DNA from: Reyranella sp.
Lineage (GTDB): Bacteria > Pseudomonadota > Alphaproteobacteria > Reyranellales > Reyranellaceae
Length of the DNA stretch: 64,000 nt
Assembly (NCBI GenBank): GCA_019750135.1
Contig: JAIEOV010000023.1
Coordinates: forward strand, 169,614 to 233,613
Direction: 5' to 3'
A program made the position numbers and the translations under genes. The notes under the pieces are model-generated. The model was not told the origin of the DNA. It saw only the letters and a program-made list of their open reading frames with translations, and ran no database searches. Position 1 is the first letter of the stretch; each line of letters begins with the position of its first letter. This document shows positions 36,172-45,309 of the stretch, in pieces.

Positions 36172-37263
36172 ATGCGCATCTTCCTGTGCGGTGACGTCAT
36201 GGTAGGCCGCGGCATTGACCAGGCTCTGCCACATCCCTGCAACCCTGAGATTCACGAATCATACCTGCATTCGGCGATCGACTATCTGCGCCTGGCCGAA
36301 CGTGCAAACGGTCCGCTCACCCTGCCGCTCGATCCGTCCTACATCTGGGGCGCAGCCCTGGAGGAGCTTGGCCGAATGCGGCCCGATGCTCGCATCGTCA
36401 ATCTGGAGACCAGCATCACGCGCAGCGAGGACTTCCTGCCCAAGGGAATAAACTACCGCGTGAGCCCCGAGAACGCGCCCTGCCTTGCCGCCGCCGCCAT
36501 CGATTGCTGCACCGTCGCGAACAATCACGTGCTCGATTGGGGCCGCGCCGGCCTGATCGACACGCTTACCACGTTGGATGCCCTCGGCATTCGACATGCC
36601 GAAGCGGGCGGCGACGACGCGGCCGCCGCGCACCCCGCCGCTGTCAGTTGCGGCCCCGACAATCGCGTGCTGGTCCTCTCCGCGGCGTGCGCCAGTGCCG
36701 GAGTCCCGCATAGTTGGGCAGCCGCCCGCAACCGGCCTGGAGTCAACCTCCTGCCCGGCCTCTCTGAAGACATCGCATCGGCGCTCGCCGAGCACATCGC
36801 CCGCAAGAGGCGAAAGGGCGACGACGTCGTCGTATCGATCCACTGGGGATCCAACTGGGGCCACGCAATGCCCGAGGATCAACGCCGCTTCGCCCACGCC
36901 CTGATCGACCGCGCCGGCGTTTCCATCGTGCATGGGCATTCGTCGCATCATCCGAGGGCCATCGAAGTCCACAACGACCGCCTCATCCTTTATGGCTGCG
37001 GCGATTTCATCAACGACTATGAAGGCATCGCAGGCTACGAGGATTATCGAGGCGATCTCACGGTCATGTACTTTCCCGAGGTCGATCCAGCGGACGGAAG
37101 GCTCACCGGCCTCGACATGAAGCCTCTGCAGATCAGGCGGCTGCGCCTCAACCAGCCGCAACCCGCGGACGTCAATTGGCTGGCGCAAACCCTCGATCGG
37201 GAAAGCCGCAAGCTTGGAACCCGCATCGCCAGGGCCGATCACGGGCTGCGGCTCGGTCGTTGA
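36172..37263 (+). CDS. CapA-family metallophosphatase-like protein
   Basis: A 363-aa protein from ATG 36172. It has the CapA/PGA_cap calcineurin-like pattern: FLCGDVMVGRGID at the start, NLETSIT, CTVANNHVLDWGRAGLIDTL, SIHWGSNWG and HGHSSHHP. Family members are linked to poly-gamma-glutamate export or act as metal-dependent phosphatases. No signal peptide is evident, which favours a cytoplasmic role. Immediately upstream of the acyl-AMP ligase gene. Confidence 0.85.
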   Translation: MRIFLCGDVMVGRGIDQALPHPCNPEIHESYLHSAIDYLRLAERANGPLTLPLDPSYIWGAALEELGRMRPDARIVNLETSITRSEDFLPKGINYRVSPENAPCLAAAAIDCCTVANNHVLDWGRAGLIDTLTTLDALGIRHAEAGGDDAAAAHPAAVSCGPDNRVLVLSAACASAGVPHSWAAARNRPGVNLLPGLSEDIASALAEHIARKRRKGDDVVVSIHWGSNWGHAMPEDQRRFAHALIDRAGVSIVHGHSSHHPRAIEVHNDRLILYGCGDFINDYEGIAGYEDYRGDLTVMYFPEVDPADGRLTGLDMKPLQIRRLRLNQPQPADVNWLAQTLDRESRKLGTRIARADHGLRLGR

Positions 37264-37268
37264 GATGA

Positions 37269-40148
37269 CCCGAGGCTGTCCCAATTGATGCAGCTCAAGG
37301 CGGCCGCCGAACTTTCTCCGAAAGATCGGAAACACCGGCTACTCTGCCCGGACAGCCTGAAGCGATCGCGGCCGATGCAGCGGAACAGACGCTTGTCGGG
37401 CTCGCGCGAGATCTTGCGCACGAGCTTTGGCCGGGCCGAAAGGCCGTCAATCGGGCGGGGCTCGACAGCTCGCTGGATCGGGACTGGGGCTTCGACAGCC
37501 TGTCTCGCGCCGAATTGCTGCTGCGCGTCGAACGGGCGTTCAGCGCCCATTTGACGGAACGGCTGCTGGGCGAAGCCGAGACGCTGCGCGATCTTGCGAA
37601 GGCGCTCGCGACGGCGAAGGGCCGCGTCGCCGCACCGCTCGAGCACGCTGCTCGCGCGTTCACCCCGGAGCCGGCAGAGGCGGCACCCGACGCGGCGGCC
37701 ACCGTGACCGAAGTGCTCGACTGGCACGTCGACCGGCACGGCGGGCGCACCCATATCGTCCTGCTCGAAGGCGACGGACAGGAAACGTCCATCACCTACC
37801 GGCAGCTCAGGGAGCGGGCGCGCGCCGTCGCGCGCGGCCTGCTCCTTCGGGACCTTGAGCCCGGCGAACGCGTCGCAATCATGCTGCCGACGAGCGAGGC
37901 CTTCTTCGGCGTGCTCTACGCCGGCGGCGTGCCGACACCGATCTATCCGCCGGCGCGGCTGTCGCGCATCGAGGAGCATCTGCGACGCCAGGCCGCCATC
38001 CTGGGCAATGCCCGCGCCGTCATCCTCATCGCCGCGCCCGAAGCCTCCGCTGTCGCGCGGCTGCTCGGTCTCCAGCTCGAAAGCCTGCGATCCATCGAGT
38101 CGGTCGACGACCTCGCCGGCGCCGCCGCGGACGGCTCGCCATTGCCGGCATCCCGACGGGCAACCGACATGGCGCTGGTGCAGTACACCTCTGGCAGCAC
38201 GGGCGATCCCAAGGGCGTAGTGCTGAGCCACGCCAATCTGCTGGCCAATATCCGGGCCATGGGCGAAGCAATGGCGGCGGGACCGTCCGATGTCTTCGTG
38301 AGCTGGCTGCCGCTCTACCACGACATGGGATTGATCGGCGCTTGGCTTGGCAGCCTCTACTTCGCGGCACCGCTCGTCGTCATGTCTCCGCTTTTGTTCC
38401 TGGTACGCCCGGAGAGCTGGCTGTGGGCCATCCATCGGCACAACGGGACGCTGTCGGCGGCACCGAACTTTGCCTTCGAGCTCTGCCTGCGTCGCATCGA
38501 CGACGCGACGATCGCCGGCCTCGACCTTCGCTCGCTGCGCATGGTCACCAATGGATCGGAAGCGGTGAGCTCGCGCACCATCCGCCGCTTCACGGCGCGC
38601 TTCGCCCCGTACGGCTTCTCCACCGGGGCCATGGCACCGGTCTACGGTCTCGCCGAGAACGCCGTCGGCCTGGCGTTCCCTCCCCTCGGCCGGCCCCCGA
38701 TCATCGATCGGGTCGACAGGCGAGCGCTCACCGAACAGGGAAAGGCCACGCCGGCAGCCGCGGAGGCGACGGATGCGTTGGAGCTTGTCGCCTGCGGTCG
38801 GCCATTGCCAGGACACCAAATCCGCCTTGTCGACACTACCGGCGAGGTTGGCGAGCGCCAGGAAGGCCGCCTGCAGTTCTACGGCCCTTCGGCATCGTCC
38901 GGCTACCTCGACAACCCCGTCAAGACAGCAGAGCTGTTCGATGGCCCCTGGCTCAACAGCGGCGACCTTGCCTATGTCGCGGGCGGCGATGTGTTCATCA
39001 CCGGACGGTCCAAGGACATCATCATCCGCGCCGGACGCCACATCTATCCCGAGGAGCTGGAAGCAGCCGTCGGCGACCTTGCCGGAGTTCGCAAGGGCTG
39101 CGTCGCGGTCTTCGGCACGACCGACCAAGAGGCCGGCACCGAGCGACTGGCCGTCGTTGCCGAGACGAGGCTGACCGAAGCGGCAGAACTTGCGGCGTTG
39201 CGCCGGCACATCGACGAAGCTGCGACACAACTGCTTGATGCACCGCCCGAGCAGATCCTGCTGGTGCCCCCGGGCAGCGTGCTCAAGACCTCGAGCGGCA
39301 AGCTGCGGCGCACGGCGACGCGCGACCTCTTCCTCGAGCATCGCCTAGGCGAGGCATCCGCGCCCGCATCGCGGCAGCTCACCCGGCTGGCGGTCTCCGG
39401 CCTGAAAATTCGCCTGCGCCACGCATGGCGAATGCTCGCAGAGCTTGGCTACGCGGCATGGTGGTGGAGCGTGCTTGTTGCGACGTCACTGGTCCTGTGG
39501 CCGCTGGTCGTACTTGTCCCCGGAACGGCGCGGCGTTGGGCCACCGTCCATGGCGCGGCGCGACTGCTGCTGCGGTTGATGCGGGTGCGCGTGACCGTGA
39601 CGGGAACGTGGCCGAAGGCCGCCCGAACGCTGCTTGCGATCAACCATAGCAGTTACTTCGACAGCCTTGTCGTGGCGGCCGTCATCCCAGGGCAGCCCGC
39701 CTTCGTGGCCAAGCGCGAGCTCGACGCCCAGTACGTTGCCGGCCCCTTCCTACGTGCGCTCGGCACCTTGTTCGTTGAACGGACCGACCCCGAAGGCGGA
39801 ATAGCCGACACGGAGGCTGCGCTCGCGGCGGCGCAGGATGGCCGGATGCTGGCCTTCTTTCCGGAAGGCACCTTTACGCGCGCCTACGGCCTGCGGCCGT
39901 TCCGGTTGGGCGCTTTCGTCGTAGCAGTCCAACAAGGACTGGGTGTTGTGCCCGTCACGCTCGGCGGCACGCGGTCGATCCTGCGCGACGGCAACTGGCT
40001 GCCGCGCCATGGCGATGTATCGGTCCACATAGGCGAACTGATCAGGCCGGACGCCAACGACTTTGCTGCCATCGTACGACTTCGAGATCGCGTTCGGACG
40101 GCAATGCTTGCTCACACGAGCGGGCCGGACCTGGGAATCGATGGCTGA
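37269..40148 (+). CDS. ACP domain-fatty acyl-AMP ligase-1-acylglycerol acyltransferase fusion; start unclear
   Basis: The open frame encodes three parts. First, an acyl carrier domain with DWGFDSLSRAEL (phosphopantetheine Ser). Second, a fatty acyl-AMP ligase (VQYTSGSTGDPKGVVLSH, PLYHDMGLIGAW, KDIIIRAGRHIYPEE, KTSSGKLRR). Third, after membrane-like helices, a PlsC-type acyltransferase (INHSSYFDS, FPEGTF). Together these could activate and pass acyl chains to a glycerolipid. No ATG/GTG/TTG occurs in frame between the stop at 37266 and TTG 37515, which lies inside the carrier domain. Either the start is non-canonical (CTG 37344 is at the right distance from the box) or the 5' end is frameshifted. 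Confidence 0.8.
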   Translation, partial: PEAVPIDAAQGGRRTFSERSETPATLPGQPEAIAADAAEQTLVGLARDLAHELWPGRKAVNRAGLDSSLDRDWGFDSLSRAELLLRVERAFSAHLTERLLGEAETLRDLAKALATAKGRVAAPLEHAARAFTPEPAEAAPDAAATVTEVLDWHVDRHGGRTHIVLLEGDGQETSITYRQLRERARAVARGLLLRDLEPGERVAIMLPTSEAFFGVLYAGGVPTPIYPPARLSRIEEHLRRQAAILGNARAVILIAAPEASAVARLLGLQLESLRSIESVDDLAGAAADGSPLPASRRATDMALVQYTSGSTGDPKGVVLSHANLLANIRAMGEAMAAGPSDVFVSWLPLYHDMGLIGAWLGSLYFAAPLVVMSPLLFLVRPESWLWAIHRHNGTLSAAPNFAFELCLRRIDDATIAGLDLRSLRMVTNGSEAVSSRTIRRFTARFAPYGFSTGAMAPVYGLAENAVGLAFPPLGRPPIIDRVDRRALTEQGKATPAAAEATDALELVACGRPLPGHQIRLVDTTGEVGERQEGRLQFYGPSASSGYLDNPVKTAELFDGPWLNSGDLAYVAGGDVFITGRSKDIIIRAGRHIYPEELEAAVGDLAGVRKGCVAVFGTTDQEAGTERLAVVAETRLTEAAELAALRRHIDEAATQLLDAPPEQILLVPPGSVLKTSSGKLRRTATRDLFLEHRLGEASAPASRQLTRLAVSGLKIRLRHAWRMLAELGYAAWWWSVLVATSLVLWPLVVLVPGTARRWATVHGAARLLLRLMRVRVTVTGTWPKAARTLLAINHSSYFDSLVVAAVIPGQPAFVAKRELDAQYVAGPFLRALGTLFVERTDPEGGIADTEAALAAAQDGRMLAFFPEGTFTRAYGLRPFRLGAFVVAVQQGLGVVPVTLGGTRSILRDGNWLPRHGDVSVHIGELIRPDANDFAAIVRLRDRVRTAMLAHTSGPDLGIDG
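37285..37298. promoter_or_regulatory. FNR/FixK-type box (TTGATgcagCTCAA)
   Basis: Exact TTGA-N6-TCAA 22 nt after the CapA stop. With the island's usual spacing it predicts a start codon near 37345-37360 for the acyl-AMP ligase gene. Confidence 0.7.
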
Positions 40149-40275
40149 GTGCCGACAACGGCCACAGCCATGCTTGCGATGTGGTCGACAAGTAACCATG
40201 ATCGGCCATTGCCGGTGACACAAAGGCGAGCCGGTGACTGAGAGACGCTTCGCGCTCCCGCCGAAGGGAGGAGCG

Positions 40276-40515
40276 ATGCCAGGGCTCGAAGACGAACGGG
40301 ACACACCGTCCCCGTGGAAACCGATTTCCACCGCCCCTTTTGATCAGGATCTCGAGCTGGCTGTCATGGAAGGCGGCGAAATGGTGACGCTGGTCGTGCC
40401 CTCGCGCCGCGTCGGCGGCGGCTGGGTCGAGGCGCGGACCGGGAATCTCATTGCTGTGACGCCAAGCCATTGGCGCGAATGGCCGCGCAAGCCCTTAACC
40501 GAAAAGCCGACTTGA
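40276..40515 (+). CDS. Small conserved hypothetical protein
   Basis: A 79-aa protein. GGGAGGAG 3 nt before ATG 40276 supports this start over GTG 40234. The pattern WKPISTAPFDQDLELAVMEG, then THW-like SHWREWP near the end, is typical of small alphaproteobacterial proteins of unknown function resembling DUF551-type sequences. No membrane segment. Confidence 0.6.
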   Translation: MPGLEDERDTPSPWKPISTAPFDQDLELAVMEGGEMVTLVVPSRRVGGGWVEARTGNLIAVTPSHWREWPRKPLTEKPT

Positions 40516-40810
40516 CGGACGTGGTGGTCGGTCTGGGCTGGCGTAATGACACTTGCAGGGTTCCTTGGGAACAGACGTATGCCGAACGCCAAACCTGATG
40601 AGCCTAGGCTGCGAACCGTCAGCTTGCCCGGGATGCCGTCGCCGATGCTGTTTCCCGCGCTCAGATGAGCATTGCGGACGTACAGGCCCTGACTGGAACG
40701 ACATCGGCCCTACTGAGCCGCAGCCATGGTAACCTGGCGACGTGCGTCCCTCGCTATCACTAGTGAGGCCTAAAGTAGTGAGCGATTGCAGGATTGTGTC
40801 CTTGCGGTCG

Positions 40811-41043
40811 TTAGCTCCAGTCCCGCAATCCGCCCAGCCAACGCGCGAACTTGATCGCCATCCCGATGATGAGAGCCAGGACAAGGGTCGAGGCGACGAA
40901 GCCAACGATCTAGCCGAACCAGCGCGGTCTCCAATCGAACAATTCCGGCGTGATGCCGAGCTCCGGTGGCGGTTGCTGCTGCAAGGCATGATAGGTGTCA
41001 CCACCATCGCAGAAAACGCAAGTGCAATCATTCCGCTGCGCAT
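40811..41043 (-). pseudogene. Broken small membrane protein
   Basis: A signal-like start MRSGMIALAFSAMVVTPIMP (ATG 41043) lies one frame off from a coherent membrane protein: PPPELGITPELFDWRPRWFG, then TAG at 40910-40912, then IVGFVASTLVLALIIGMAI and KFARWLGGLRDWS. Thus one frameshift and one nonsense codon. A symmetrical box lies 55 nt upstream of the ATG, at the standard spacing, which supports this being a former regulon gene. Confidence 0.5.
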
Positions 41044-41091
41044 CCGGCCCTCCGCTCGCTGCAAGTACATCGCGCACCGCCGCAAACTGCC

Positions 41092-41105
41092 TTGACCCAG
41101 GTCAA
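41092..41105. promoter_or_regulatory. FNR/FixK-type box (TTGACccagGTCAA)
   Basis: Fully symmetrical outer arms, CTTGAC/GTCAAG. Centred 55 nt before the start of the broken membrane-protein gene on the minus strand. Confidence 0.75.
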
Positions 41106-41131
41106 GCAATGCAGGTCCGAAAGGTGTCGGG

Positions 41132-41998
41132 TCAGTGGGACATGAAAAGCGCTGCCGGCGGGTGAGTCAGCATGGCCTTGGTGGCCCCACCCAGGATGAA
41201 CTCCCTGATCCTAGAATGCCCATAAGCACCCATGACGAGAAGGTCGCCGCCATGGATGGTCACTTGCTGTCTCAGGACCTCCCCGATCGGCACTCCGCGG
41301 GCCTCCACCTGGTCGATGACCGCGGTGATGCCATGCCGGGCGAGATGTCGGCCGAGTTCAGCGCCCGATTGTGGAAACCTGATCTCTTTTTCGCCGAGAA
41401 TCGTCAGAACCCGGACCTGCTTTGCTGTGTGGAGGATCGGCATCGCGTCGGCGATGGCACGTGCAGCCGTTCGGCTATTGTCCCAGGCCACGATGATTGT
41501 ACCAAAGGCCGCAGCTGTGCCCTGCTCTTCTCCCTGGGGCACGATGATGATCGGATGCCCGGAACCGAAGACAATCGTCTCGACATGCCATTGTGCATCG
41601 AGCCGGGCGACATGGTTCACGTCCGGCATCGGCATAATGGCAAGATCGTAGAGGCGCGCATGGTCTGCCAGCACACTCGGCACTTCCGAAGCCGGACGCA
41701 CCAAGGCAATGCCATCGCCCATGGCAAGGTTCGCCGTCTTGCGAACCTGATCGGTGAACCTGGACATCAGCCTTTGCACATCAGTGGCGCTCTTGTGCTT
41801 CTCCTCGCCGACCATGCCGGAAACGTTGAGAAGAGAATCGCCCAGAATGCTCCGCGGCGTCTTGGGTACGACACCGCAAGCGATCGCCGATACACGCCTT
41901 GAGACACAGGCGGCGATCTCGACCGCCCGATCGACTGCTGCGTCCGGAGTCGGTGCAGGATAAGGCCTGAGGATGGCGAGAGCGTCATTAAATGGCAT
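41132..41998 (-). CDS. Universal stress protein, tandem-domain type
   Basis: A 288-aa protein. ATG 41998 has GGAGGG 4 nt upstream. The C-terminal UspA domain is clear (GTIIVAWDNSRTAARAIADA, VMGAYGHSRIREFILGGATKAML); the N-terminal half is a degenerate UspA-like domain. Such two-domain forms are common in hypoxia regulons. A box lies 53 nt upstream. Confidence 0.88.
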   Translation of the reverse strand: MPFNDALAILRPYPAPTPDAAVDRAVEIAACVSRRVSAIACGVVPKTPRSILGDSLLNVSGMVGEEKHKSATDVQRLMSRFTDQVRKTANLAMGDGIALVRPASEVPSVLADHARLYDLAIMPMPDVNHVARLDAQWHVETIVFGSGHPIIIVPQGEEQGTAAAFGTIIVAWDNSRTAARAIADAMPILHTAKQVRVLTILGEKEIRFPQSGAELGRHLARHGITAVIDQVEARGVPIGEVLRQQVTIHGGDLLVMGAYGHSRIREFILGGATKAMLTHPPAALFMSH

Positions 41999-42044
41999 CG
42001 GGCCCTCCACTGTGTATTTTTCAGCGGAACACGACGGATCGACC

Positions 42045-42058
42045 TTGACCTGAATCAA
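42045..42058. promoter_or_regulatory. FNR/FixK-type box (TTGACctgaATCAA)
   Basis: Centred 53 nt before the tandem universal stress protein start at 41998. Identical to the site at 30764-30777. It overlaps the 3' end of the frame at 42055-42378. Confidence 0.8.
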
Positions 42059-42378
42059 TATTCGCCCGGTGACTTCGCTAGAGGGATTCCGTGAGATGGA
42101 ACCGCGAGCATCTCAAGGAGATCGCGCATGGCCCCGATGAGCTGGTCCATCGCCTGCAGCTCGCGGCCATAGTGGAGCAGCTGGCCCGAGGCCAAACCGG
42201 CGAGGACTGTCACGAAGATCTCCGCTGCCATGAGCGACCGCCGGGCGAACGCCCACCTGAGCCGCCGTCGTGAGCGGCGGCTGCCCCGCCCCGCCTGTGG
42301 CAGGACAAGGAGGCCGACGAGGGCTGCGACTTTTGCCAGCCGCCAGATGGTACCGGGTAAGGCCACGGTCACGGACAT
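42055..42378 (-). CDS. Putative small membrane protein, unrecognised
   Basis: A 107-codon frame from ATG 42378. It encodes a hydrophobic stretch (IWRLAKVAALVGLLVLPQ), a very basic segment (GSRRSRRRLRWAFARR), a second helix (MAAEIFVTVLAGLASGQLL) and an acidic amphipathic tail. That is a plausible two-helix protein with a cytoplasmic loop. The ribosome site is weak and I know no family. Confidence 0.4.
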   Translation of the reverse strand: MSVTVALPGTIWRLAKVAALVGLLVLPQAGRGSRRSRRRLRWAFARRSLMAAEIFVTVLAGLASGQLLHYGRELQAMDQLIGAMRDLLEMLAVPSHGIPLAKSPGEY

Positions 42379-42412
42379 CGGTTCTTTGTCTCGCGATCTG
42401 CCGGCCAAGCAC

Positions 42413-42426
42413 TTGATCCTTGTCAA
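42413..42426. promoter_or_regulatory. FNR/FixK-type box (TTGATccttGTCAA)
   Basis: Centred 62 nt before the rightward gene at 42482, the usual spacing; also 41 nt before the leftward ATG 42378. Confidence 0.75.
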
Positions 42427-42481
42427 CGCCGTGGCTGAGGACCAACATTCTGTTGGCGCTGGCGGTGCCGAAGGGGGCAAC

Positions 42482-42829
42482 ATGACTTCGCCAATGAGCG
42501 TCTTTCTGACCGAAGGCAATGTCGAGATTTACCTCTCGCGGCTGCACACAACCTGGAGCCTGGAAGAACGCGACAGGCTGTTGCGCCTTCTGGTGCAGGA
42601 AGAGTCCCGGATGGGCACGAGCCGTGAGCATCTGGAGAACGGAGAGCGGCGCGTCAGCGACGGCCGGGATCGCATCATCAGGCAGCGCCGGCTCGTCGCT
42701 GATATTCCCCCGCCCGAACGTGCGGCTGCGCCAGCTTCACTGCTGCTGGAGACCCTGGAAAAAACCCAGGCGCTTCTGGAAGAACACTTGGTGATGTTGC
42801 AGCGCCAACGGGAGAGCAAGAAGCTCTGA
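42482..42829 (+). CDS. Small coiled-coil protein, unknown function
   Basis: A 115-aa protein with GAAGGGGGC before the ATG. Almost entirely helical and charged (LEERDRLLRLLVQEESRMG, LLETLEKTQALLEEHLVMLQ), so probably a cytoplasmic coiled coil. No family recognised. A correctly spaced box supports a real gene of the island regulon. Confidence 0.6.
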   Translation: MTSPMSVFLTEGNVEIYLSRLHTTWSLEERDRLLRLLVQEESRMGTSREHLENGERRVSDGRDRIIRQRRLVADIPPPERAAAPASLLLETLEKTQALLEEHLVMLQRQRESKKL

Positions 42830-42856
42830 CATTCGGCGCCCCAAGGTCATCATGTG

Positions 42857-42870
42857 TTGATGCAGGTCAA
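42857..42870. promoter_or_regulatory. FNR/FixK-type box (TTGATgcagGTCAA)
   Basis: Centred 73 nt before the CheB-like gene at 42937, and 28 nt after the preceding coiled-coil gene stop. Confidence 0.75.
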
Positions 42871-42936
42871 AGCCCGATGGCCTGACCGGGGGCGAAATGC
42901 CACTGTCTCCTGGCATCCCTCTATCGGGGCGGTAAA

Positions 42937-43560
42937 ATGCAGGCCCATCCCGTTGTAGCTATCGGTGCTTCGGCCGGCGGCGTCGAGGCGCTTTGCAAGC
43001 TGCTGCACGCGCTGCCGGCCGATCTTCCGGCAGCGGTGCTTGTCACGCTCCATCGGCCGGTGGAGCGTGAAAGCCAGCTGCACCATATTCTCGCGAAGGT
43101 TAGCCCGCTCCCCGTCGTTGTCGCGCGGCAGGGGGAACAGCTTCGGCCAGGCAAATGCTATCTCGGTAGCCCCTACCGTCATCTGACGGTCGGCCCAGGC
43201 TTGGTGGCGAATCTGGTCCATGATGGCTTCTACCGCGGCCACAACATCGACCTGCTGTTCAGCTCCCTGGCCCGGAACGCCGGCAGACGAGCCATTGGCG
43301 TCGTCCTGACTGGCTTGCTGAAAGACGGCACGCAGGGGCTCGTGGCCTTGAAAGAGGCCGGCGGCAAAGCGCTGGTTCAAAGCCTCGCTGAAGCCAGGTT
43401 TGATGACATGCCGCGTAGCGCCATCGCGTTCGATGGACCGATCGATAAAATTGCGCCGGTTGGCGAGCTCGCCCAAGAGATCTGCCGACTGGTGCATTCC
43501 AGTGCCCGCGGTCACGACCGCCCCCTGTCTGCATCGCCTTCGGAATCCGCCAATTCTTAA
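42937..43560 (+). CDS. Stand-alone CheB-type methylesterase domain protein
   Basis: A 207-aa protein: the catalytic domain of CheB without the receiver. Catalytic triad candidates are Ser in IGASAGGVEAL (about residue 12), His in VTLHRPV (about 39) and Asp in TGLLKDGTQG (about 131). CheB removes methyl groups or deamidates chemoreceptors, but no chemotaxis gene is nearby and the regulon context suggests another target. It could work on a non-receptor protein. Confidence 0.88.
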   Translation: MQAHPVVAIGASAGGVEALCKLLHALPADLPAAVLVTLHRPVERESQLHHILAKVSPLPVVVARQGEQLRPGKCYLGSPYRHLTVGPGLVANLVHDGFYRGHNIDLLFSSLARNAGRRAIGVVLTGLLKDGTQGLVALKEAGGKALVQSLAEARFDDMPRSAIAFDGPIDKIAPVGELAQEICRLVHSSARGHDRPLSASPSESANS

Positions 43561-43720
43561 ACCGCCGGCGGCGGCGGGCAGTAACCTGGGCAATTGATCG
43601 TCAGCGAAGGAGATCCCATCCACCGGGCCGGCACCGGCACGGAGCGCCGCGGTTCACGCTGGCTGGCGTTACTCACCGACGAAGTTTCTGAGGCGGCAGA
43701 CTGACACCGCCGGCTGTCCG

Positions 43721-44623
43721 TCAACGCCAGAATGGCTCCGACTTCCTGAAGGCCTTCCAGGCTTGCTTGAGCCGCTTCCTTTGACCCTTGCTCGGATGCA
43801 CAAGGCGCACGGCGAGACGGTCGCACGACTTCTTCACCTTTCTCGAAGATCGTCGTTCCTGGGCAATGTCTGCCAGCACCTGACCGCTGACGGCGCGATC
43901 GTTCATCGATCCAAGGGCATCCTGTAGTTCCACGGCGGTCTCGCCGTAGGCTTTCGTTGCATCCGGACGGAACGCCGAGCCAAGAAAGCCCACAGCGTAG
44001 CGCAGCTTCTTGGATGCTATGCGCAGGCGGTGCAATTCACGGACCCTCAGGTGCGCAAGGCGGCGTCCCCGCCGCCGGACCTTGTCCGCGCACCGATCAA
44101 GGACATGGCGAGCAAACACCTGCAAAGGTTCACCGCCGACATCCGGGCAATCTGCTGCAAACTGCGCAAGCCTTTGCTCGAACCTGGCAAAGCGTGCGCC
44201 GGACAGCACCGCTCGGGCAGCGCCTACCCGTCGCTTCACGAGCTTTTCGCCGATCCGTGCGATTCGCGACGGTGCGTCGGGCGCGGTTTCGAGCAGAAAG
44301 ACCTGAAGATCACGAGCGGGACCGACGGCGCGTGCCAGGCGCTGCGCCTCGGAATCGATGAGCTGCACTTCCCTTTGGTCGCCGACCACGGGCCGGAACA
44401 CGCCGATTGCTGCTCTCAGTCGACGCAGTGCTACGCGAATGTCATGAATGCTGGAAGGATCGCCAGTCGCCAGCACCGCGGCGCGCTGAGTGGCGATCTC
44501 ATTCCGACAGTCCATGACAATGCGCCGCAAGGTAGCTGCGGCCGAGATCGTGGCCGCATCCGATGCCGGCACCCACACGGCGTACGCCAGACCAGCGTGG
44601 CCGTCGACGACCTCCGGTCCCAT
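43721..44623 (-). CDS. CHAD-domain protein
   Basis: A 300-aa protein with GGGGAG before the ATG. Conserved histidine and basic helices typical of CHAD: IHDIRVALRRLRAAIGVF, ARDLQVFL, LHRLRIASKKLRYAVGFL. CHAD proteins bind inorganic polyphosphate through their many Arg/Lys side chains. In a stress island, a polyphosphate-granule role is reasonable. Downstream of Hsp20 copy 2, with a hairpin between. Confidence 0.88.
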   Translation of the reverse strand: MGPEVVDGHAGLAYAVWVPASDAATISAAATLRRIVMDCRNEIATQRAAVLATGDPSSIHDIRVALRRLRAAIGVFRPVVGDQREVQLIDSEAQRLARAVGPARDLQVFLLETAPDAPSRIARIGEKLVKRRVGAARAVLSGARFARFEQRLAQFAADCPDVGGEPLQVFARHVLDRCADKVRRRGRRLAHLRVRELHRLRIASKKLRYAVGFLGSAFRPDATKAYGETAVELQDALGSMNDRAVSGQVLADIAQERRSSRKVKKSCDRLAVRLVHPSKGQRKRLKQAWKAFRKSEPFWR

Positions 44624-44641
44624 GACAAGCTCCCCAAGGCC

Positions 44642-44672
44642 GGCGGGTTCTGGCCGGTGGGCAGAACCCGCC
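44642..44672 (-). terminator. Strong hairpin after Hsp20 copy 2
   Basis: An 11-bp perfect stem, GGCGGGTTCTG (44642-44652) with CAGAACCCGCC (44662-44672), and a 9-nt loop, just past the Hsp20 stop at 44684 and before the CHAD start. There is no long T run, so it may attenuate or stabilise the hsp20 mRNA rather than fully stop transcription. Confidence 0.65.
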
Positions 44673-44683
44673 GTCCTGTAGGA

Positions 44684-45223
44684 TTAGGCCGCCGCCTTGA
44701 CGTCGATCTTCTTGGCGAGCTTTTGCGCCTCCGGCTTCTTCGGCAGGGTCACCGTCAGCACGCCTTTCTTGAGGCTTGCCTCGATCTTGTCGGGGTCGAC
44801 ACCCTCGGGAAGGGTGAAACGGCGCTCGAAGGAGCCGAACTCGCGTTCGGTGAGGTGGTAATCCTTCTTCTTCTCTTCCTTCTCCGACTTGCGCTCGCCC
44901 TTGATGCAGAGCGACCCGTTCTGCAGCTTGACCTCGATGTTCTTTTCATCGAAGCCGGGCAGGTCGGCGGTCACTTCGTAGGCATTGTCCTTCTCGACAA
45001 TGTCGACCGCGGGAGCTGGCCCGACCTCGAACGTGCGCCGGAAGGCCGGCTCCATCTCGAACAGCGAACGCCGCAACGGCGAGCGCCAGAACTCGGTGCC
45101 GAAATCGTCGAACAGACGATCGACCTCACGACGCAGGGTCTCGAAGGGACGCCACACCTGCGGCTGATCCTTGCCTGCGCTCGTTTGCTCGGCCTTCACT
45201 GGAACCTTGGCAGTTTCAGTCAT
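44684..45223 (-). CDS. Hsp20/alpha-crystallin small heat-shock protein (copy 2)
   Basis: A 179-aa protein, very similar to the copy at 30165-30707 over its whole length. It differs mainly in the first 25 residues and around RTFEVGPAPAVDIVEKDNAY. The alpha-crystallin domain and basic C-terminus (KKIDVKAAA) are intact. GAGAGGAG before the ATG. A box lies 66 nt upstream. The pair looks like a duplication within the island with both copies kept under the same control. Confidence 0.95.
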   Translation of the reverse strand: MTETAKVPVKAEQTSAGKDQPQVWRPFETLRREVDRLFDDFGTEFWRSPLRRSLFEMEPAFRRTFEVGPAPAVDIVEKDNAYEVTADLPGFDEKNIEVKLQNGSLCIKGERKSEKEEKKKDYHLTEREFGSFERRFTLPEGVDPDKIEASLKKGVLTVTLPKKPEAQKLAKKIDVKAAA

Positions 45224-45282
45224 GTCGTGCTCCTCTCAGTTTGAACGCAGCACCAAGCTCAAGCATCCGAGTTCAGGCGGCG

Positions 45283-45296
45283 TTGAGCTGGATCAA
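45283..45296. promoter_or_regulatory. FNR/FixK-type box (TTGAGctggATCAA)
   Basis: Exact TTGA-N6-TCAA centred 66 nt before Hsp20 copy 2, mirroring the arrangement of copy 1. Confidence 0.75.
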
Positions 45297-45309
45297 CCCC
45301 ACCGCTGGT

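Noticed and set aside
37239..39341. A 700-codon frame antisense to the acyl-AMP ligase
   Set aside because: Shadow of the sense coding frame; no motif or ribosome site.
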